This document shows, piece by piece, positions 43,897 through 52,871 of a DNA stretch of 64,000 nucleotides. The DNA comes from Mucilaginibacter pedocola (GTDB lineage Bacteria > Bacteroidota > Bacteroidia > Sphingobacteriales > Sphingobacteriaceae), in the NCBI RefSeq assembly GCF_002013915.1, contig NZ_MBTF01000005.1, positions 62,001 to 126,000 of the forward strand, read 5' to 3'. Below the pieces are notes generated by a model. That model did no database searches, was not told the origin of the DNA, and worked only from the letters and a program-made list of their open reading frames with translations. Every line of letters begins with the position of its first letter. Within the stretch, counting starts at the first letter, position 1. The position numbers were made by a program, and so were the translations under genes.

Positions 43897-45279
43897 TTAT
43901 AAGCCGTGTTGGTCTATCAAATAAACCAGGGCCGATATAGCTGCTGCGCCCAGTTCCAGTTCGCGCTTGTTTACGTTCTCAAAAACGTCGTTAGGCGTAT
44001 GGTGGATGTCGAAATAACGCTGCGAATCGGGGCGGAAGCCGATCAACACAATATCCGGGCGGGTTTCTTTCAAGGGGCCAATATCGGTACCGCTGCCACC
44101 AGCTATCAGCCTGTCAGCTTCGTACGGTTCAAATAAGGCTTTATATTTGGCATTGATCGATTTTAATCGCGATGCCGGGATGCCGTCAAAGCTAAAACCA
44201 CGCGGGGTGAAGCCACCCTCGTCGGTCTCGATAGCTGCAATGTGGTCTTCTTTATTTGCTGCGGCAACTTCGGCGTATTTTAAGCCGCCTTTATGGCCGT
44301 TCTCTTCATTCATAAAAAATACAGCACGTACCGAGTTTTTAGGTTTGTACCCAACAGCTTTGAATATGCGCAGTACTTCTACAGATTGCATTACGCCCGT
44401 GCCATCATCATGCGCACCTTCGGCAAGGTCCCACGAATCGAGGTGCCCGCCAACGCTGATGAATTTGTTAGGGTTCTCGGTACCGGTTATTTCGCCAATT
44501 ACGTTGTACGATTTTACATCGGGCAGTGTTTGGCAATTTTGTTTAAAGTAGAATTTGATCAACGGCAACTTGCGCAGCTTCAACATTGCGCTCAGCTTGT
44601 TTGCTGCCAATGTAGAAATAGCAGCAGCCGGAATTTTAACGCCGCCTTCGGCATAAACGGTGCCGCCTGTGTGCGGGTAATCGTCTAACGCAGGGGTAAT
44701 AGAACGCACTATAGCACCCACTGCACCATATTTAGCAGCAGCCGAAGGCCCTAAAAAACGCTGTATGCCTGCCGCGCCATAGCCGGCACCTGTTTCAATA
44801 AAGCGCTGATCGAACGGGCCGTTGAAGAAAACTATTTTGCCTTTTATTACCTTCTCGCCAAGGGCATCCAGTTCTTTAAGGCTTTTCACCTCTACTATAT
44901 TGGCTGTTATACCTGCTGCCGGTGTAGCTACCGACATGCCCAATGCCGCAATTGGCACGGGTATACGGGTTTTGCCATCAATTATATAACCTTGTTCTTT
45001 GGCGCCGCGCACCCAATGAGGTACCATACACTCCTGCAGGTAAACCTTGTCGAATCCGTAGCTATCCATCAGCTTTTTGCTCCAGGTAACCGATTTTTCG
45101 GCGCCGGCAGAACCACTCAGGCGCTGCCCAATGTTTTTGCAAAGGTAACGCAGGTTTTCGTAGCACTGGCCGTTCACCAAAGCTTCGTCGTACAGCTTGC
45201 GTATCATCAGCGAATCTTGCTGCGCTTTAAGCGAGCCTGCCGCGAATAGTAGGGATAGGAAGAGTAAAGATTTCTTCAT
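43897..45279 (-). CDS. M28-family zinc aminopeptidase, exported
   Basis: 460 aa from ATG 45279; the longer frame adds 12 residues before the signal peptide. Signal ends SLKAQ. A protease-associated-type insert (about 130-230) precedes the di-zinc domain. Ligands appear in order: GGHLDSWD (His, Asp), GAHDDGTGV (bridging Asp), NEENGH (Glu-Glu, the first the catalytic base), ETDEGG (Asp) and HHTPNDVFE (His). It removes N-terminal residues from peptides in the periplasm or outside. Transcribed alone with its own terminator. Confidence 0.92.
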   Translation of the reverse strand: MKKSLLFLSLLFAAGSLKAQQDSLMIRKLYDEALVNGQCYENLRYLCKNIGQRLSGSAGAEKSVTWSKKLMDSYGFDKVYLQECMVPHWVRGAKEQGYIIDGKTRIPVPIAALGMSVATPAAGITANIVEVKSLKELDALGEKVIKGKIVFFNGPFDQRFIETGAGYGAAGIQRFLGPSAAAKYGAVGAIVRSITPALDDYPHTGGTVYAEGGVKIPAAAISTLAANKLSAMLKLRKLPLIKFYFKQNCQTLPDVKSYNVIGEITGTENPNKFISVGGHLDSWDLAEGAHDDGTGVMQSVEVLRIFKAVGYKPKNSVRAVFFMNEENGHKGGLKYAEVAAANKEDHIAAIETDEGGFTPRGFSFDGIPASRLKSINAKYKALFEPYEADRLIAGGSGTDIGPLKETRPDIVLIGFRPDSQRYFDIHHTPNDVFENVNKRELELGAAAISALVYLIDQHGL

Positions 45280-45331
45280 TGTGGATGGGTGTTTTAGCAA
45301 AAATAACATTTGCACCCGAAATACCGCTACG

Positions 45332-47437
45332 TTACGATATCTTATCCCAACTCAATCCTTCGTTTTTGCTCTGGAAGTTTTGGTTGAGCAATTGGTTTTC
45401 GGGATGGGCAAGCTGCGGGTCTTTCTCCAATATGGCTTCGGCGCATTTGCGTACCAATACCAGCAACTCCTGGTCGGTGGCCAGGTTGGCTACTTTAAGG
45501 TCAAGCACGCCGCTTTGCTGGGTGCCTTCTATATTGCCCGGGCCACGCAGTTGCATATCTATCTCGGCTATCTCGAAACCATTGTTGGTTTTCACCATAG
45601 TGTTGATGCGTATGCGCCCGTCGTTACTTAATTTGGGGCCTGTCATAAGTATACAATACGATTGTTCGGCACCCCGGCCCACACGGCCGCGCAACTGGTG
45701 CAATTGCGATAGCCCGAAGCGTTCGGCATTTTCGATGATCATTACCGAAGCGTTGGGTACATTCACGCCAACCTCTATCACCGTTGTAGCCACCATTATC
45801 TGGGTTTCGCCTTTAATAAAGCGTTGCATCTCAAATTCCTTATCAGCAGCCGCCATTTTGCCGTGCACAACGCTAATACGGAATTGCGGCAGCGGAAACT
45901 CACGGCTCATGATCTCAATACCGTCCATCAGGTTCTTCAGGTCGAGCTTCTCACTTTCGTTTATCAGCGGGTAAACTACATACACCTGCCGCCCCTTGGC
46001 AATTTCCTGTTTCATAAAGCCGAACATTCGCAGGCGCTGATTCTCGTAGTAATGCAGGGTTTCTATAGGCTTACGGCCAGCGGGTAACTCGTCAATAACC
46101 GATACATCCAGGTCGCCGTATAGCGTCATGGCCAGTGTGCGGGGGATGGGCGTGGCTGTCATTACCAATACGTGCGGCGGCACTACGTTTTTACGCCAGA
46201 GTTTGGCGCGCTGTTCTACACCAAAACGGTGCTGCTCGTCTATAACCACCAGCCCAAGGTTTTGGTATTGTACCTTATCTTCTATCAGGGCATGCGTACC
46301 TACTAATATTTTCAGGCTGCCGTCTTCCAGCTTTTCATGTATAACACGGCGTTTTTTTGCAGGTACCGAGCCGGTAAGCAAGGCTATCTCCACAAAGCCA
46401 TCACCCACCAGGCTGCTGATAGTTTGAAAATGCTGATTGGCCAAAATTTCGGTAGGGGCCATTATGCAGGTTTGGAAACCATTATCAATAGCTATCAGCA
46501 TACTCATTAGCGCTACCACAGTTTTGCCGCTGCCTACATCGCCCTGCAGCAGGCGGTTCATTTGCACGCCTCGCTGGGTGTCGGTACGTATCTCTTTTAA
46601 TACCCGCTTTTGCGCACCCGTGAGCGGGAAGGGGAGTTTACTGTGGTAAAAATCATTAAAGTAAGGGCCTACTGTGCCGAAAACGTTGCCCTTGAATTTT
46701 GCATTATTGCTGAGTTTATTTTTGAGCAACTTAAGTTGCAGGAAGAACAGCTCCTCAAACTTTAAGCGGTGCGTAGCCTCGTTCAATTGCGCGGCATCGT
46801 TAGGGAAGTGGATGTTGCGGTAGGCATTAGCACGGCCTATTAGCTTAAAGCGGTTAAGCAAATAAGCGGGCAGGTTCTCTTGTATCTCGCGGGCATACTG
46901 GTCGAGCAGGCCGGCTATTAGCTTTTGAAGGCCTTTACTGTCTAACGTAAACTGTTCCAGCTTTTTGGTAGAGCTGTAGGCTGGCTGCAGTGTAAGTGCA
47001 CCGCGTTGCTGCTGGTTTGCCGAGCCCCAAAGGTCCATTTCGGGATGAGCCATTTGTGGGCTGCCGTTAAAAAAGCCGGGCTTGCCAAAAAGTATGTAGG
47101 CCTTACCGGGCATCAGGGTTTTCTCTACCCATTTTATGCCCTGAAACCATACCAGCTCTATAATTCCTGTATCGTCCTTAGCCTTTGCAACAAGGCGTTT
47201 GGTGTGCTTTTCGCCAACAATTTCTTTTGATAGCAGGCGCGCTACCACCTGCACATGGGGCATATCGGGCTGTATATCGCGTATCTTATAATACCGCGTA
47301 CGGTCGATATACTTATACGGGAAATGCTTCAGCAGGTCATCGAAGGTGAAAATTTGCAGCTCCTTTTTCAGCACCTCGGCACGGGCAAGGCCCACGCCCT
47401 TTAAATATTCTATAGGTGTTTGAAAAGGCTGGCTCAA
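45332..47437 (-). CDS. recG: ATP-dependent DNA helicase RecG
   Basis: 701 aa, normal for RecG. An N-terminal wedge/OB domain (about 1-190) binds branched DNA. Helicase motif I is GDVGSGKTVVAL, motif II DEQH, motif III MTATPIPRT, and the C-terminal part has ATTVIEVGVNVPNASVMIIENAERFGLSQLHQLRGRVGRG. RecG remodels stalled replication forks and Holliday junctions. It lies 10 nt after the ridA stop, so it is the last gene of a small operon. Confidence 0.97.
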   Translation of the reverse strand: MSQPFQTPIEYLKGVGLARAEVLKKELQIFTFDDLLKHFPYKYIDRTRYYKIRDIQPDMPHVQVVARLLSKEIVGEKHTKRLVAKAKDDTGIIELVWFQGIKWVEKTLMPGKAYILFGKPGFFNGSPQMAHPEMDLWGSANQQQRGALTLQPAYSSTKKLEQFTLDSKGLQKLIAGLLDQYAREIQENLPAYLLNRFKLIGRANAYRNIHFPNDAAQLNEATHRLKFEELFFLQLKLLKNKLSNNAKFKGNVFGTVGPYFNDFYHSKLPFPLTGAQKRVLKEIRTDTQRGVQMNRLLQGDVGSGKTVVALMSMLIAIDNGFQTCIMAPTEILANQHFQTISSLVGDGFVEIALLTGSVPAKKRRVIHEKLEDGSLKILVGTHALIEDKVQYQNLGLVVIDEQHRFGVEQRAKLWRKNVVPPHVLVMTATPIPRTLAMTLYGDLDVSVIDELPAGRKPIETLHYYENQRLRMFGFMKQEIAKGRQVYVVYPLINESEKLDLKNLMDGIEIMSREFPLPQFRISVVHGKMAAADKEFEMQRFIKGETQIMVATTVIEVGVNVPNASVMIIENAERFGLSQLHQLRGRVGRGAEQSYCILMTGPKLSNDGRIRINTMVKTNNGFEIAEIDMQLRGPGNIEGTQQSGVLDLKVANLATDQELLVLVRKCAEAILEKDPQLAHPENQLLNQNFQSKNEGLSWDKIS

Positions 47438-47447
47438 TTTCTACCTA

Positions 47448-47828
47448 TCAGGGTTTTAATACAATTACCGATATCTCTACATTAACGCCTTTAGGCAAGC
47501 CCGATACCTGCACTGTTTCGCGCGCCGGGAAATCAGCAGTAAAGTACGAGCCATACACTTCGTTAACCTGCGCAAAAGTGCCCATATCGGTTAAAAAGAT
47601 GGTGGTTTTTATAATGCTATCGAAGCTTACGCCGGCCTCGTCCAATATCCCTTTCAGGTTTTCCATTACCTGTTTCGCTTCGTCGGTAATGCCTGTAGTA
47701 ACTATCTCGCCTGTTGCAGGGTTCATGGGTATTTGGCCCGATACAAAAAGTAAACCGTTAGCGGCAACTGCCTGGCTGTAGGGGCCAATAGGAGCAGGAG
47801 CATTGGTAGTATTAATGATGGTTTTCAT
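47448..47828 (-). CDS. RidA-family enamine/imine deaminase
   Basis: 126 aa, the family length. GPYSQAVAANGLLFVSGQIPMNPATGEIV is the family N-terminal signature; the substrate-binding arginine lies in FPARETVQVSGLPKG near residue 105, followed by VEISVIVL. RidA hydrolyses reactive 2-aminoacrylate-type enamines formed by PLP enzymes, forming trimers in the cytoplasm. It is placed between the 47-aa small protein gene (38 nt) and recG (10 nt). Confidence 0.93.
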   Translation of the reverse strand: MKTIINTTNAPAPIGPYSQAVAANGLLFVSGQIPMNPATGEIVTTGITDEAKQVMENLKGILDEAGVSFDSIIKTTIFLTDMGTFAQVNEVYGSYFTADFPARETVQVSGLPKGVNVEISVIVLKP

Positions 47829-47866
47829 GTGCGGTTGTGGTGTATAAATAATAGGGGTGGGTAGTG

Positions 47867-48010
47867 TTATTTCTTTAAGATAAACCAGTGGATGAGTTTA
47901 TAAATAATGCCTGCCAAAAACATAATAATGGCCGTAGCATTAATGGCGTGCATCACCTTAAGGTTAAAACTGGTTGGCCGGTTAGGGTCCTTTTTCCTGA
48001 AGAAGTACAT
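47867..48010 (-). CDS. 47-aa conserved-looking membrane protein
   Basis: 47 aa, reading MYFFRKKDPNRPTSFN at the N-terminus, then one membrane segment (about 24-44, ATAIIMFLAGIIYKLIHWFIL) and a short lysine end. The positive N-terminus should be cytoplasmic. It resembles the very short membrane proteins of Bacteroidota gathered as DUF6728, though I cannot confirm the family. Clear ATG and stop, 38 nt before ridA, after the OmpA terminator: probably the first gene of the ridA-recG unit. Confidence 0.65.
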   Translation of the reverse strand: MYFFRKKDPNRPTSFNLKVMHAINATAIIMFLAGIIYKLIHWFILKK

Positions 48011-48023
48011 AGTACAAAATTAG

Positions 48024-48059
48024 CAAAAAAAAGAAAGCCCCGGGTTATCCGGGGCTTTC
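48024..48059 (-). terminator. Intrinsic terminator after OmpA gene
   Basis: Perfect 11-bp stem GAAAGCCCCGG (48033-48043) / CCGGGGCTTTC (48049-48059), 5-nt loop, followed on the minus strand by a T-run to about 48025. Confidence 0.9.
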
Positions 48060-48081
48060 GCATAATATTATTTAAAGAATA

Positions 48082-49518
48082 TTATTTTTTGGTGAAAGAA
48101 ACACGACGGTTAAGTACGCGGCCTTCTTCAGTTGAGTTGTCAGCAATTGGGTTAGTTTCACCGTAAGCTTTAACTTTTACTTTAGAAGCAGATACACCAG
48201 AGTTAACTAAGTAAGTTTTTACCGAGTTAGCACGGTCGCGAGATAACGACATGTTGTGAGCAGCAGTACCTTCAGATGAAGCGTAACCGTTTACCTGTAC
48301 AGTTGCACCAGAAGCACGTAAGTCAGCTGAAGTTGCATCTAATGCAGGGTAAGAAGAAGTACGCAATACTGAGCTATCAAACTCGAACTGGATGTTAGAG
48401 TAAGCAGCACCTGTACCAGCGTTCATAGTAGTGTCTTTAGGGAATACGATAACGCAACCAGAACCATCAACTACGCTACCGGCAGGAGTGTTAGGGCATT
48501 TGTCGAATTGGTCAGCAACACCGTCGCCGTCTGAATCTTTTTTCAAGTCGTTGATAGCGCCTTCAACAGAAGTCATACGGTCTTTCAAAGCAGCAACTTC
48601 TTTACGTAAAGTTTCGTCGTACAATTCGTCGTACATCATAGCTACTGGGTTAACCCAATCCAAGTTTGGTTTGCCTTTGCCACCTAAAGTGAACTCTAAA
48701 CCAGCGTAACCGTAAGAGAATTTATCACGAGTGTCGCGCTGAGTAGCAGTACCGTCGAAGTTGTAACCATCAATGAAGTTCATGGTGTAACCTAAGTTAA
48801 GGGCAACCGCGTCAGTTAAACGGAATTTAACACCGGCACCAATCGGGATGATCAACTCTTTTACAGTACGTTTGCTGGTACCGCTACCTGGTTGGCCAGG
48901 AGTAGTTGGGTTACCGTTAGCATCGTTCAGGTAAAAATCAAAAGCATCGGTACCTTGGTTGTATTGAGCAACTGTTTGTGCGTAGCTTGGTTTGTAGAAC
49001 GCTAAACCAGCACCACCGGTGATGAAGAAGTTGATAGCGTTTTTACGACGGATGTAGTCGATAGTAGCAACGTTAACAACACCGCTTAAAGTAGCTGAAT
49101 AGAATTTAGTAGCGAAAGCTGTACGTGAGCCAATTTGCTCTGGGTTGCCGTTAGCATCTTCGTTACGGCCTTTAACTTGTCCGCCGTGCAAATCTAATTG
49201 CAAGCCGAAAGAGTGAGCCAATTGTGAACGGAAAGATAAGCCGTAACCGATACCGATTTGAGCTTTTTCCCAGTCGTTAACACCGCCAATTGCAACGAAT
49301 GGCGAAGTGATACCGCCGTTGATGCCGATGCTAAAAGTTTTGTACTGTCCCCTGCCGCCAAATACCTTAGCGCCTGTGGTGCCAGATGACATTGTGGTGT
49401 CTGATACAGTTGTTGTTGTTGTAACGGTTCTGGTGCTGTCTTGTGCACTAACCATTCCAGCAGTCAACAAAGCAGCAAACGACAAGGCAGCTGTTTTCTT
49501 CAATGTAGAATAATTCAT
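48082..49518 (-). CDS. OmpA-family outer-membrane protein
   Basis: 478 aa from ATG 49518 (13 residues fewer than the longest frame), with signal peptide ending GMVSAQ. An eight-strand-like barrel fills about 50-300, followed by a coiled linker (LRKEVAALKDRMTSVEGAINDLKK) and a thrombospondin type 3-like calcium motif DSDGDGVADQFDKCPNTP. The C-terminal OmpA peptidoglycan-binding domain ends in LSRDRANSVKTYLVNSGVS and NRRVSF. Strongly optimised codons predict an abundant protein tying the outer membrane to the wall. Exact -7 box upstream. Confidence 0.94.
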   Translation of the reverse strand: MNYSTLKKTAALSFAALLTAGMVSAQDSTRTVTTTTTVSDTTMSSGTTGAKVFGGRGQYKTFSIGINGGITSPFVAIGGVNDWEKAQIGIGYGLSFRSQLAHSFGLQLDLHGGQVKGRNEDANGNPEQIGSRTAFATKFYSATLSGVVNVATIDYIRRKNAINFFITGGAGLAFYKPSYAQTVAQYNQGTDAFDFYLNDANGNPTTPGQPGSGTSKRTVKELIIPIGAGVKFRLTDAVALNLGYTMNFIDGYNFDGTATQRDTRDKFSYGYAGLEFTLGGKGKPNLDWVNPVAMMYDELYDETLRKEVAALKDRMTSVEGAINDLKKDSDGDGVADQFDKCPNTPAGSVVDGSGCVIVFPKDTTMNAGTGAAYSNIQFEFDSSVLRTSSYPALDATSADLRASGATVQVNGYASSEGTAAHNMSLSRDRANSVKTYLVNSGVSASKVKVKAYGETNPIADNSTEEGRVLNRRVSFTKK

Positions 49519-49554
49519 AGTTTTAAGATTAAACGATTTAATTGTGATTTTTTT

Positions 49555-49562
49555 CAAAATTA
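49555..49562 (-). promoter_or_regulatory. -7 box of OmpA gene
   Basis: Minus strand TAATTTTG (49562-49555) matches TAnnTTTG exactly, 36 nt before the start; a TTTG lies 23 nt further upstream (49589-49586). Confidence 0.6.
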
Positions 49563-49667
49563 GTAATTATGTTTGAAACGATTACCAAACTTTGTTCCAA
49601 AAAACACAAATACTACTACAAATAATAAAAATAAATGTTTTTTATTTAAAACATAGATCCTGTACTT

Positions 49668-50957
49668 ATGAAATATCTACCTGTAAATGAGCAACTATTT
49701 ACATTAAATAGAAAAAATTTCGTTTCGCGACTTAAGCCATCTTCTATAGCTATCTTCCATTCTAACGATGAATACCCCCGCAGTGGCGATCAGGGCTTCA
49801 TTTTTAAGCAAAACCCTGATTTTTTTTACCTTTCGGGTATAGATGAGGAGCAAAGCATACTGGTTTTATTTCCTGATTGTCCTAATCCGCTGTACAAAGA
49901 AGTACTGTTTTTAAGACAAACCAGCGAGCATATAGCTATTTGGGAAGGCCACAAGTATACAAAGGATGAGGCACGCGCTACATCGGGCATACAAACCATC
50001 TTATGGCTGCAGGATTACGAAAGCGTACTGCATACCATTATTAACTATGCTGAGAATGTTTACATTAACACTAACGAGAACGACCGCTACGTGCATACCG
50101 TACCTTACCGCGATATGCGTATGTACGAGGCGCTTCGCCTGAAATATCCCCTGCATAAGTATGAGCGCTCGGCACTGATAATGCGCGATTTACGTGTGGT
50201 GAAATCTGACACTGAGATAGAACTTACCAAAACTGCGTGCGGGATAACGCGCGATGCGTTTGTACGTGTACTGAAATTTGTACAGCCCGGCGTAACAGAG
50301 TACGAAATAGAGGCCGAAATTATCCACGAGTTTATAAAACAGCGTGCAACAGGGCATGCTTATAACCCTATCATTGCATCGGGCAACAATGCCAATGTGC
50401 TGCACTACATAGATAATAACCAGCCTTGCAAAGACGGCGATGTAGCCCTGCTTGATTTTGGTGCCGAATACGCCAACTACAATGCGGATATGACGCGCTC
50501 TATCCCCGTAAGCGGCCGCTTTACCAAACGCCAGCTGGATGTTTATAACGCCGTACTGCGTGTAATGAAGGGCGCCACAGAAATGATTGTGGCCGGAACC
50601 ATCTGGAACGAGTACCACGAAGAGGTTGGTAAAATAATGGAAAGCGAACTGATTGGCCTTGGCTTGCTGGATAAGCACGATGTGGCCAAGCAAGACCCTA
50701 AAGCGCCATTGTATAAAAAGTATTTTATGCACGGTACATCGCACCACCTGGGTTTAGATGTGCACGATTACGCCAGCCGTTACAAACCATTCGAGGTTGG
50801 CAACATCCTCACCTGCGAGCCGGGCATATACATCCCTGCCGAAGGTTTGGGTATAAGGTTAGAGAATAATATCCTGATAACCGACGGCGGCAACATCGAC
50901 CTAATGGCGGATATACCTGTAGAGCCGGGGCATATTGAAGAGATAATGAATAGTTAG
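49668..50957 (+). CDS. Xaa-Pro aminopeptidase (aminopeptidase P, M24B)
   Basis: 429 aa. N-terminal creatinase-like domain (about 1-170) and C-terminal pita-bread metallopeptidase. Metal-ligand segments are LLDFGAEYANYNADMTRSIP (two Asp), HGTSHHLGLDVHD (His), TCEPGIYIP (Glu) and GIRLENNILIT (Glu). The enzyme releases N-terminal residues before proline using two manganese ions. No signal peptide, so cytoplasmic. Divergent from the OmpA gene. Confidence 0.94.
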   Translation: MKYLPVNEQLFTLNRKNFVSRLKPSSIAIFHSNDEYPRSGDQGFIFKQNPDFFYLSGIDEEQSILVLFPDCPNPLYKEVLFLRQTSEHIAIWEGHKYTKDEARATSGIQTILWLQDYESVLHTIINYAENVYINTNENDRYVHTVPYRDMRMYEALRLKYPLHKYERSALIMRDLRVVKSDTEIELTKTACGITRDAFVRVLKFVQPGVTEYEIEAEIIHEFIKQRATGHAYNPIIASGNNANVLHYIDNNQPCKDGDVALLDFGAEYANYNADMTRSIPVSGRFTKRQLDVYNAVLRVMKGATEMIVAGTIWNEYHEEVGKIMESELIGLGLLDKHDVAKQDPKAPLYKKYFMHGTSHHLGLDVHDYASRYKPFEVGNILTCEPGIYIPAEGLGIRLENNILITDGGNIDLMADIPVEPGHIEEIMNS

Positions 50958-50970
50958 AGAGGGGTTGCCT

Positions 50971-51028
50971 GGTGAGTAGTTGATTGAGTTGAAAACCACT
51001 AACTACTTAACTTAATTAACTACTCACC
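50971..51028. repeat. Inverted repeat between convergent genes
   Basis: Arms of 20 bp, starting GGTGAGTAGTTGATTGAG at 50971 and ending ACTACTCACC at 51028, match at 18 of 20 positions. The stem overlaps the meaB stop. It uses the same words (GTTGATT, GGTGA, TCACC) as the repeat at 4850-4897. Confidence 0.7.
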
Positions 51029-51911
51029 GCGCATAGCGCTCAATAAACTTATACAGGTTAAAATCCCCATGTTCTAAAGCTTCGGCAATTTGTTGCTGAA
51101 GCTTTTTTTTGTCTACATCCGCCATGCGGTTTTGTTGGATGAGGTTGTATGCTTTTTGGGTGAGCAATAGCTGGTGGCGGTACGTGTTTTCGTTTCGGGG
51201 CGATAATATTAATTCCGCTATCTCATCAATACCCTGGTTTTGTGTGGCCACGGCACGTATTAGCGGTATTTCGGCACCTTCTTTTTGATGGATGATCTTT
51301 TTAAGGTTATTAATAAATGCATCGGCGCCATCCCTGTCGGCTTTGTTGATGATGAAGGCGTCGGCAATTTCCATCAGGCCCGATTTGATGTTTTGTATCT
51401 CGTCGCCCGCCTCGGGTACTAATACTACCAGCGTAGTGTTGGCAAGCCCCGCAATTTCTACTTCGCTTTGGCCAACGCCTACGGTTTCTATAATAATATG
51501 ATCGAAGCCCGAGGCCTTCAGTACATCAGCCATCTCGATGGTTTTTGCTGATAGCCCACCAAGTGATCCACGAGTGGCCAGCGAACGGATAAAAACATCG
51601 GGGTTATTAAAATGCGGGGCCATACGTATCCTATCGCCCAGCAGCGAACCAAAGTTGAAGGGCGAGGTAGGGTCGATAGCCAGTACGGCCACCTTTTTTC
51701 CTTTTGCCAATAAAGCGCCTATCAAAGCATTTACCAACGTACTTTTTCCGGCACCCGGCGGACCGGTTATGCCGGTTACAGGTACATTATTATAGGTAAG
51801 CCCCTGCAAAAGCTCGGCAGCGCCGGGCAGGCTATTCTCAACCATTGTAAGCTGCCGCGCTACTTTACGGAAGTTGATACTGCTTGTTATATGTTTATCG
51901 GGGGCTGCCAT
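51024..51911 (-). CDS. meaB: Methylmalonyl-CoA mutase-associated GTPase MeaB
   Basis: 295 aa. Walker A G50-PPGAGKST; Walker B/switch region AVLAIDPTSPF with SLLGDRIRM; base-specificity NKAD. Family members (MeaB/ArgK) load and protect adenosylcobalamin on methylmalonyl-CoA mutase. The mutase genes are not in the window. It is convergent with aminopeptidase P and divergent from the glycan cluster. Confidence 0.93.
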   Translation of the reverse strand: MAAPDKHITSSINFRKVARQLTMVENSLPGAAELLQGLTYNNVPVTGITGPPGAGKSTLVNALIGALLAKGKKVAVLAIDPTSPFNFGSLLGDRIRMAPHFNNPDVFIRSLATRGSLGGLSAKTIEMADVLKASGFDHIIIETVGVGQSEVEIAGLANTTLVVLVPEAGDEIQNIKSGLMEIADAFIINKADRDGADAFINNLKKIIHQKEGAEIPLIRAVATQNQGIDEIAELILSPRNENTYRHQLLLTQKAYNLIQQNRMADVDKKKLQQQIAEALEHGDFNLYKFIERYAR

Positions 51912-51973
51912 TGCTGTAAAGAAACAAAAATAGAAGTTAAATAAACACCATTATATTGCAACCGCTATATAAG

Positions 51974-51981
51974 TATATTTG
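51974..51981 (+). promoter_or_regulatory. -7 box at the start of the glycan cluster
   Basis: TATATTTG matches TAnnTTTG exactly and ends 6 nt before the ATG at 51988, implying a very short leader. Confidence 0.5.
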
Positions 51982-51987
51982 CCCCGA

Positions 51988-52866
51988 ATGAAAATAGCTG
52001 GTTTTACATTTATACGCAATGCCGTAAAAAACGATTACCCCGTTGTGGAGGCTATAACCTCGGTGCTTCCCCTGTGCGACGAGTTTGTGATAGCGCTTGG
52101 GCAAAGCGATGATGGTACCCAAGCGCTTATCAACAGTATTGGTTCGCCAAAAATAAGAGTAGTTAATACCACATGGGATAACGGGCTGCGCGATGGCGGG
52201 CGGGTGTTTGCTTTAGAAACCGACAAGGCCTTTGACGCTATTTCTCCGGATGCCGATTGGGCTTTTTATATACAGGGCGACGAGTGCGTGCACGAAAAAT
52301 ATCACGCTACTATAAAACAGGAAATGCAGGCCTGCCTTGCCGATAAGAGCATAGAGGGGCTATTATTTAAGTACCTGCATTTTTATGGCTCGTACGATTT
52401 TTATGCACAATCGCGCAGGTATTACCGCCGTGAGATACGGATAGTACGGAATGATAAAAACATCCGCTCGTACCGGGATGCACAAGGCTTCCGTTGGTCC
52501 GACGAGCGCAAGCTGAATGTGAAATTAATTGATGCCTATATTTACCATTACGGTTGGGTAAAATCATCGAAAGGGTTGATACAAAAAGGACAGAACTTTA
52601 CGCAGTTTTATAATCCCGAATACGTGCCCGACGAAAAAGCTGCTGAAGAAAGCGAGTTTGATTATGGCAATGCCGATAGGCTGCTGCGTTTTACAGATAC
52701 GCACCCGGCTGTTATGCAGGCGCGCGTGGCCCGGGCAAACTGGAAACTGAATATCGACGTTAAGAAAATGTCGCGCATGGACTTCCGCCGCAAGGCACTC
52801 CAATGGATAGAAGACGTTACCGGCTGGCGAATTGGCGAGTACAAAAATTATAAGATAGTTAAATAA
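51988..52866 (+). CDS. Family 2-like glycosyltransferase
   Basis: 292 aa from ATG 51988 (TTG 51979 rejected as part of the -7 box). GT-A start KIAGFTFIRNAVKNDYPVVEAI, a D-D equivalent GQSDDGTQ, then WAFYIQGDECVHEK with the acidic D-E for metal-sugar binding. The C-terminal half is rich in aromatic and charged residues with no membrane segment. It opens a run of glycosyltransferase genes and is followed by the next at 5 nt, so it probably adds sugars to LPS core or another surface glycan. Confidence 0.78.
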   Translation: MKIAGFTFIRNAVKNDYPVVEAITSVLPLCDEFVIALGQSDDGTQALINSIGSPKIRVVNTTWDNGLRDGGRVFALETDKAFDAISPDADWAFYIQGDECVHEKYHATIKQEMQACLADKSIEGLLFKYLHFYGSYDFYAQSRRYYRREIRIVRNDKNIRSYRDAQGFRWSDERKLNVKLIDAYIYHYGWVKSSKGLIQKGQNFTQFYNPEYVPDEKAAEESEFDYGNADRLLRFTDTHPAVMQARVARANWKLNIDVKKMSRMDFRRKALQWIEDVTGWRIGEYKNYKIVK

Positions 52867-52871
52867 GATAA

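Noticed and set aside
45279..45974. 231-aa plus-strand frame
   Set aside because: Antisense to recG; recG helicase motifs are continuous on the minus strand.
50190..50747. 185-aa minus-strand frame
   Set aside because: Antisense to aminopeptidase P, whose metal-site motifs lie in the same bases.
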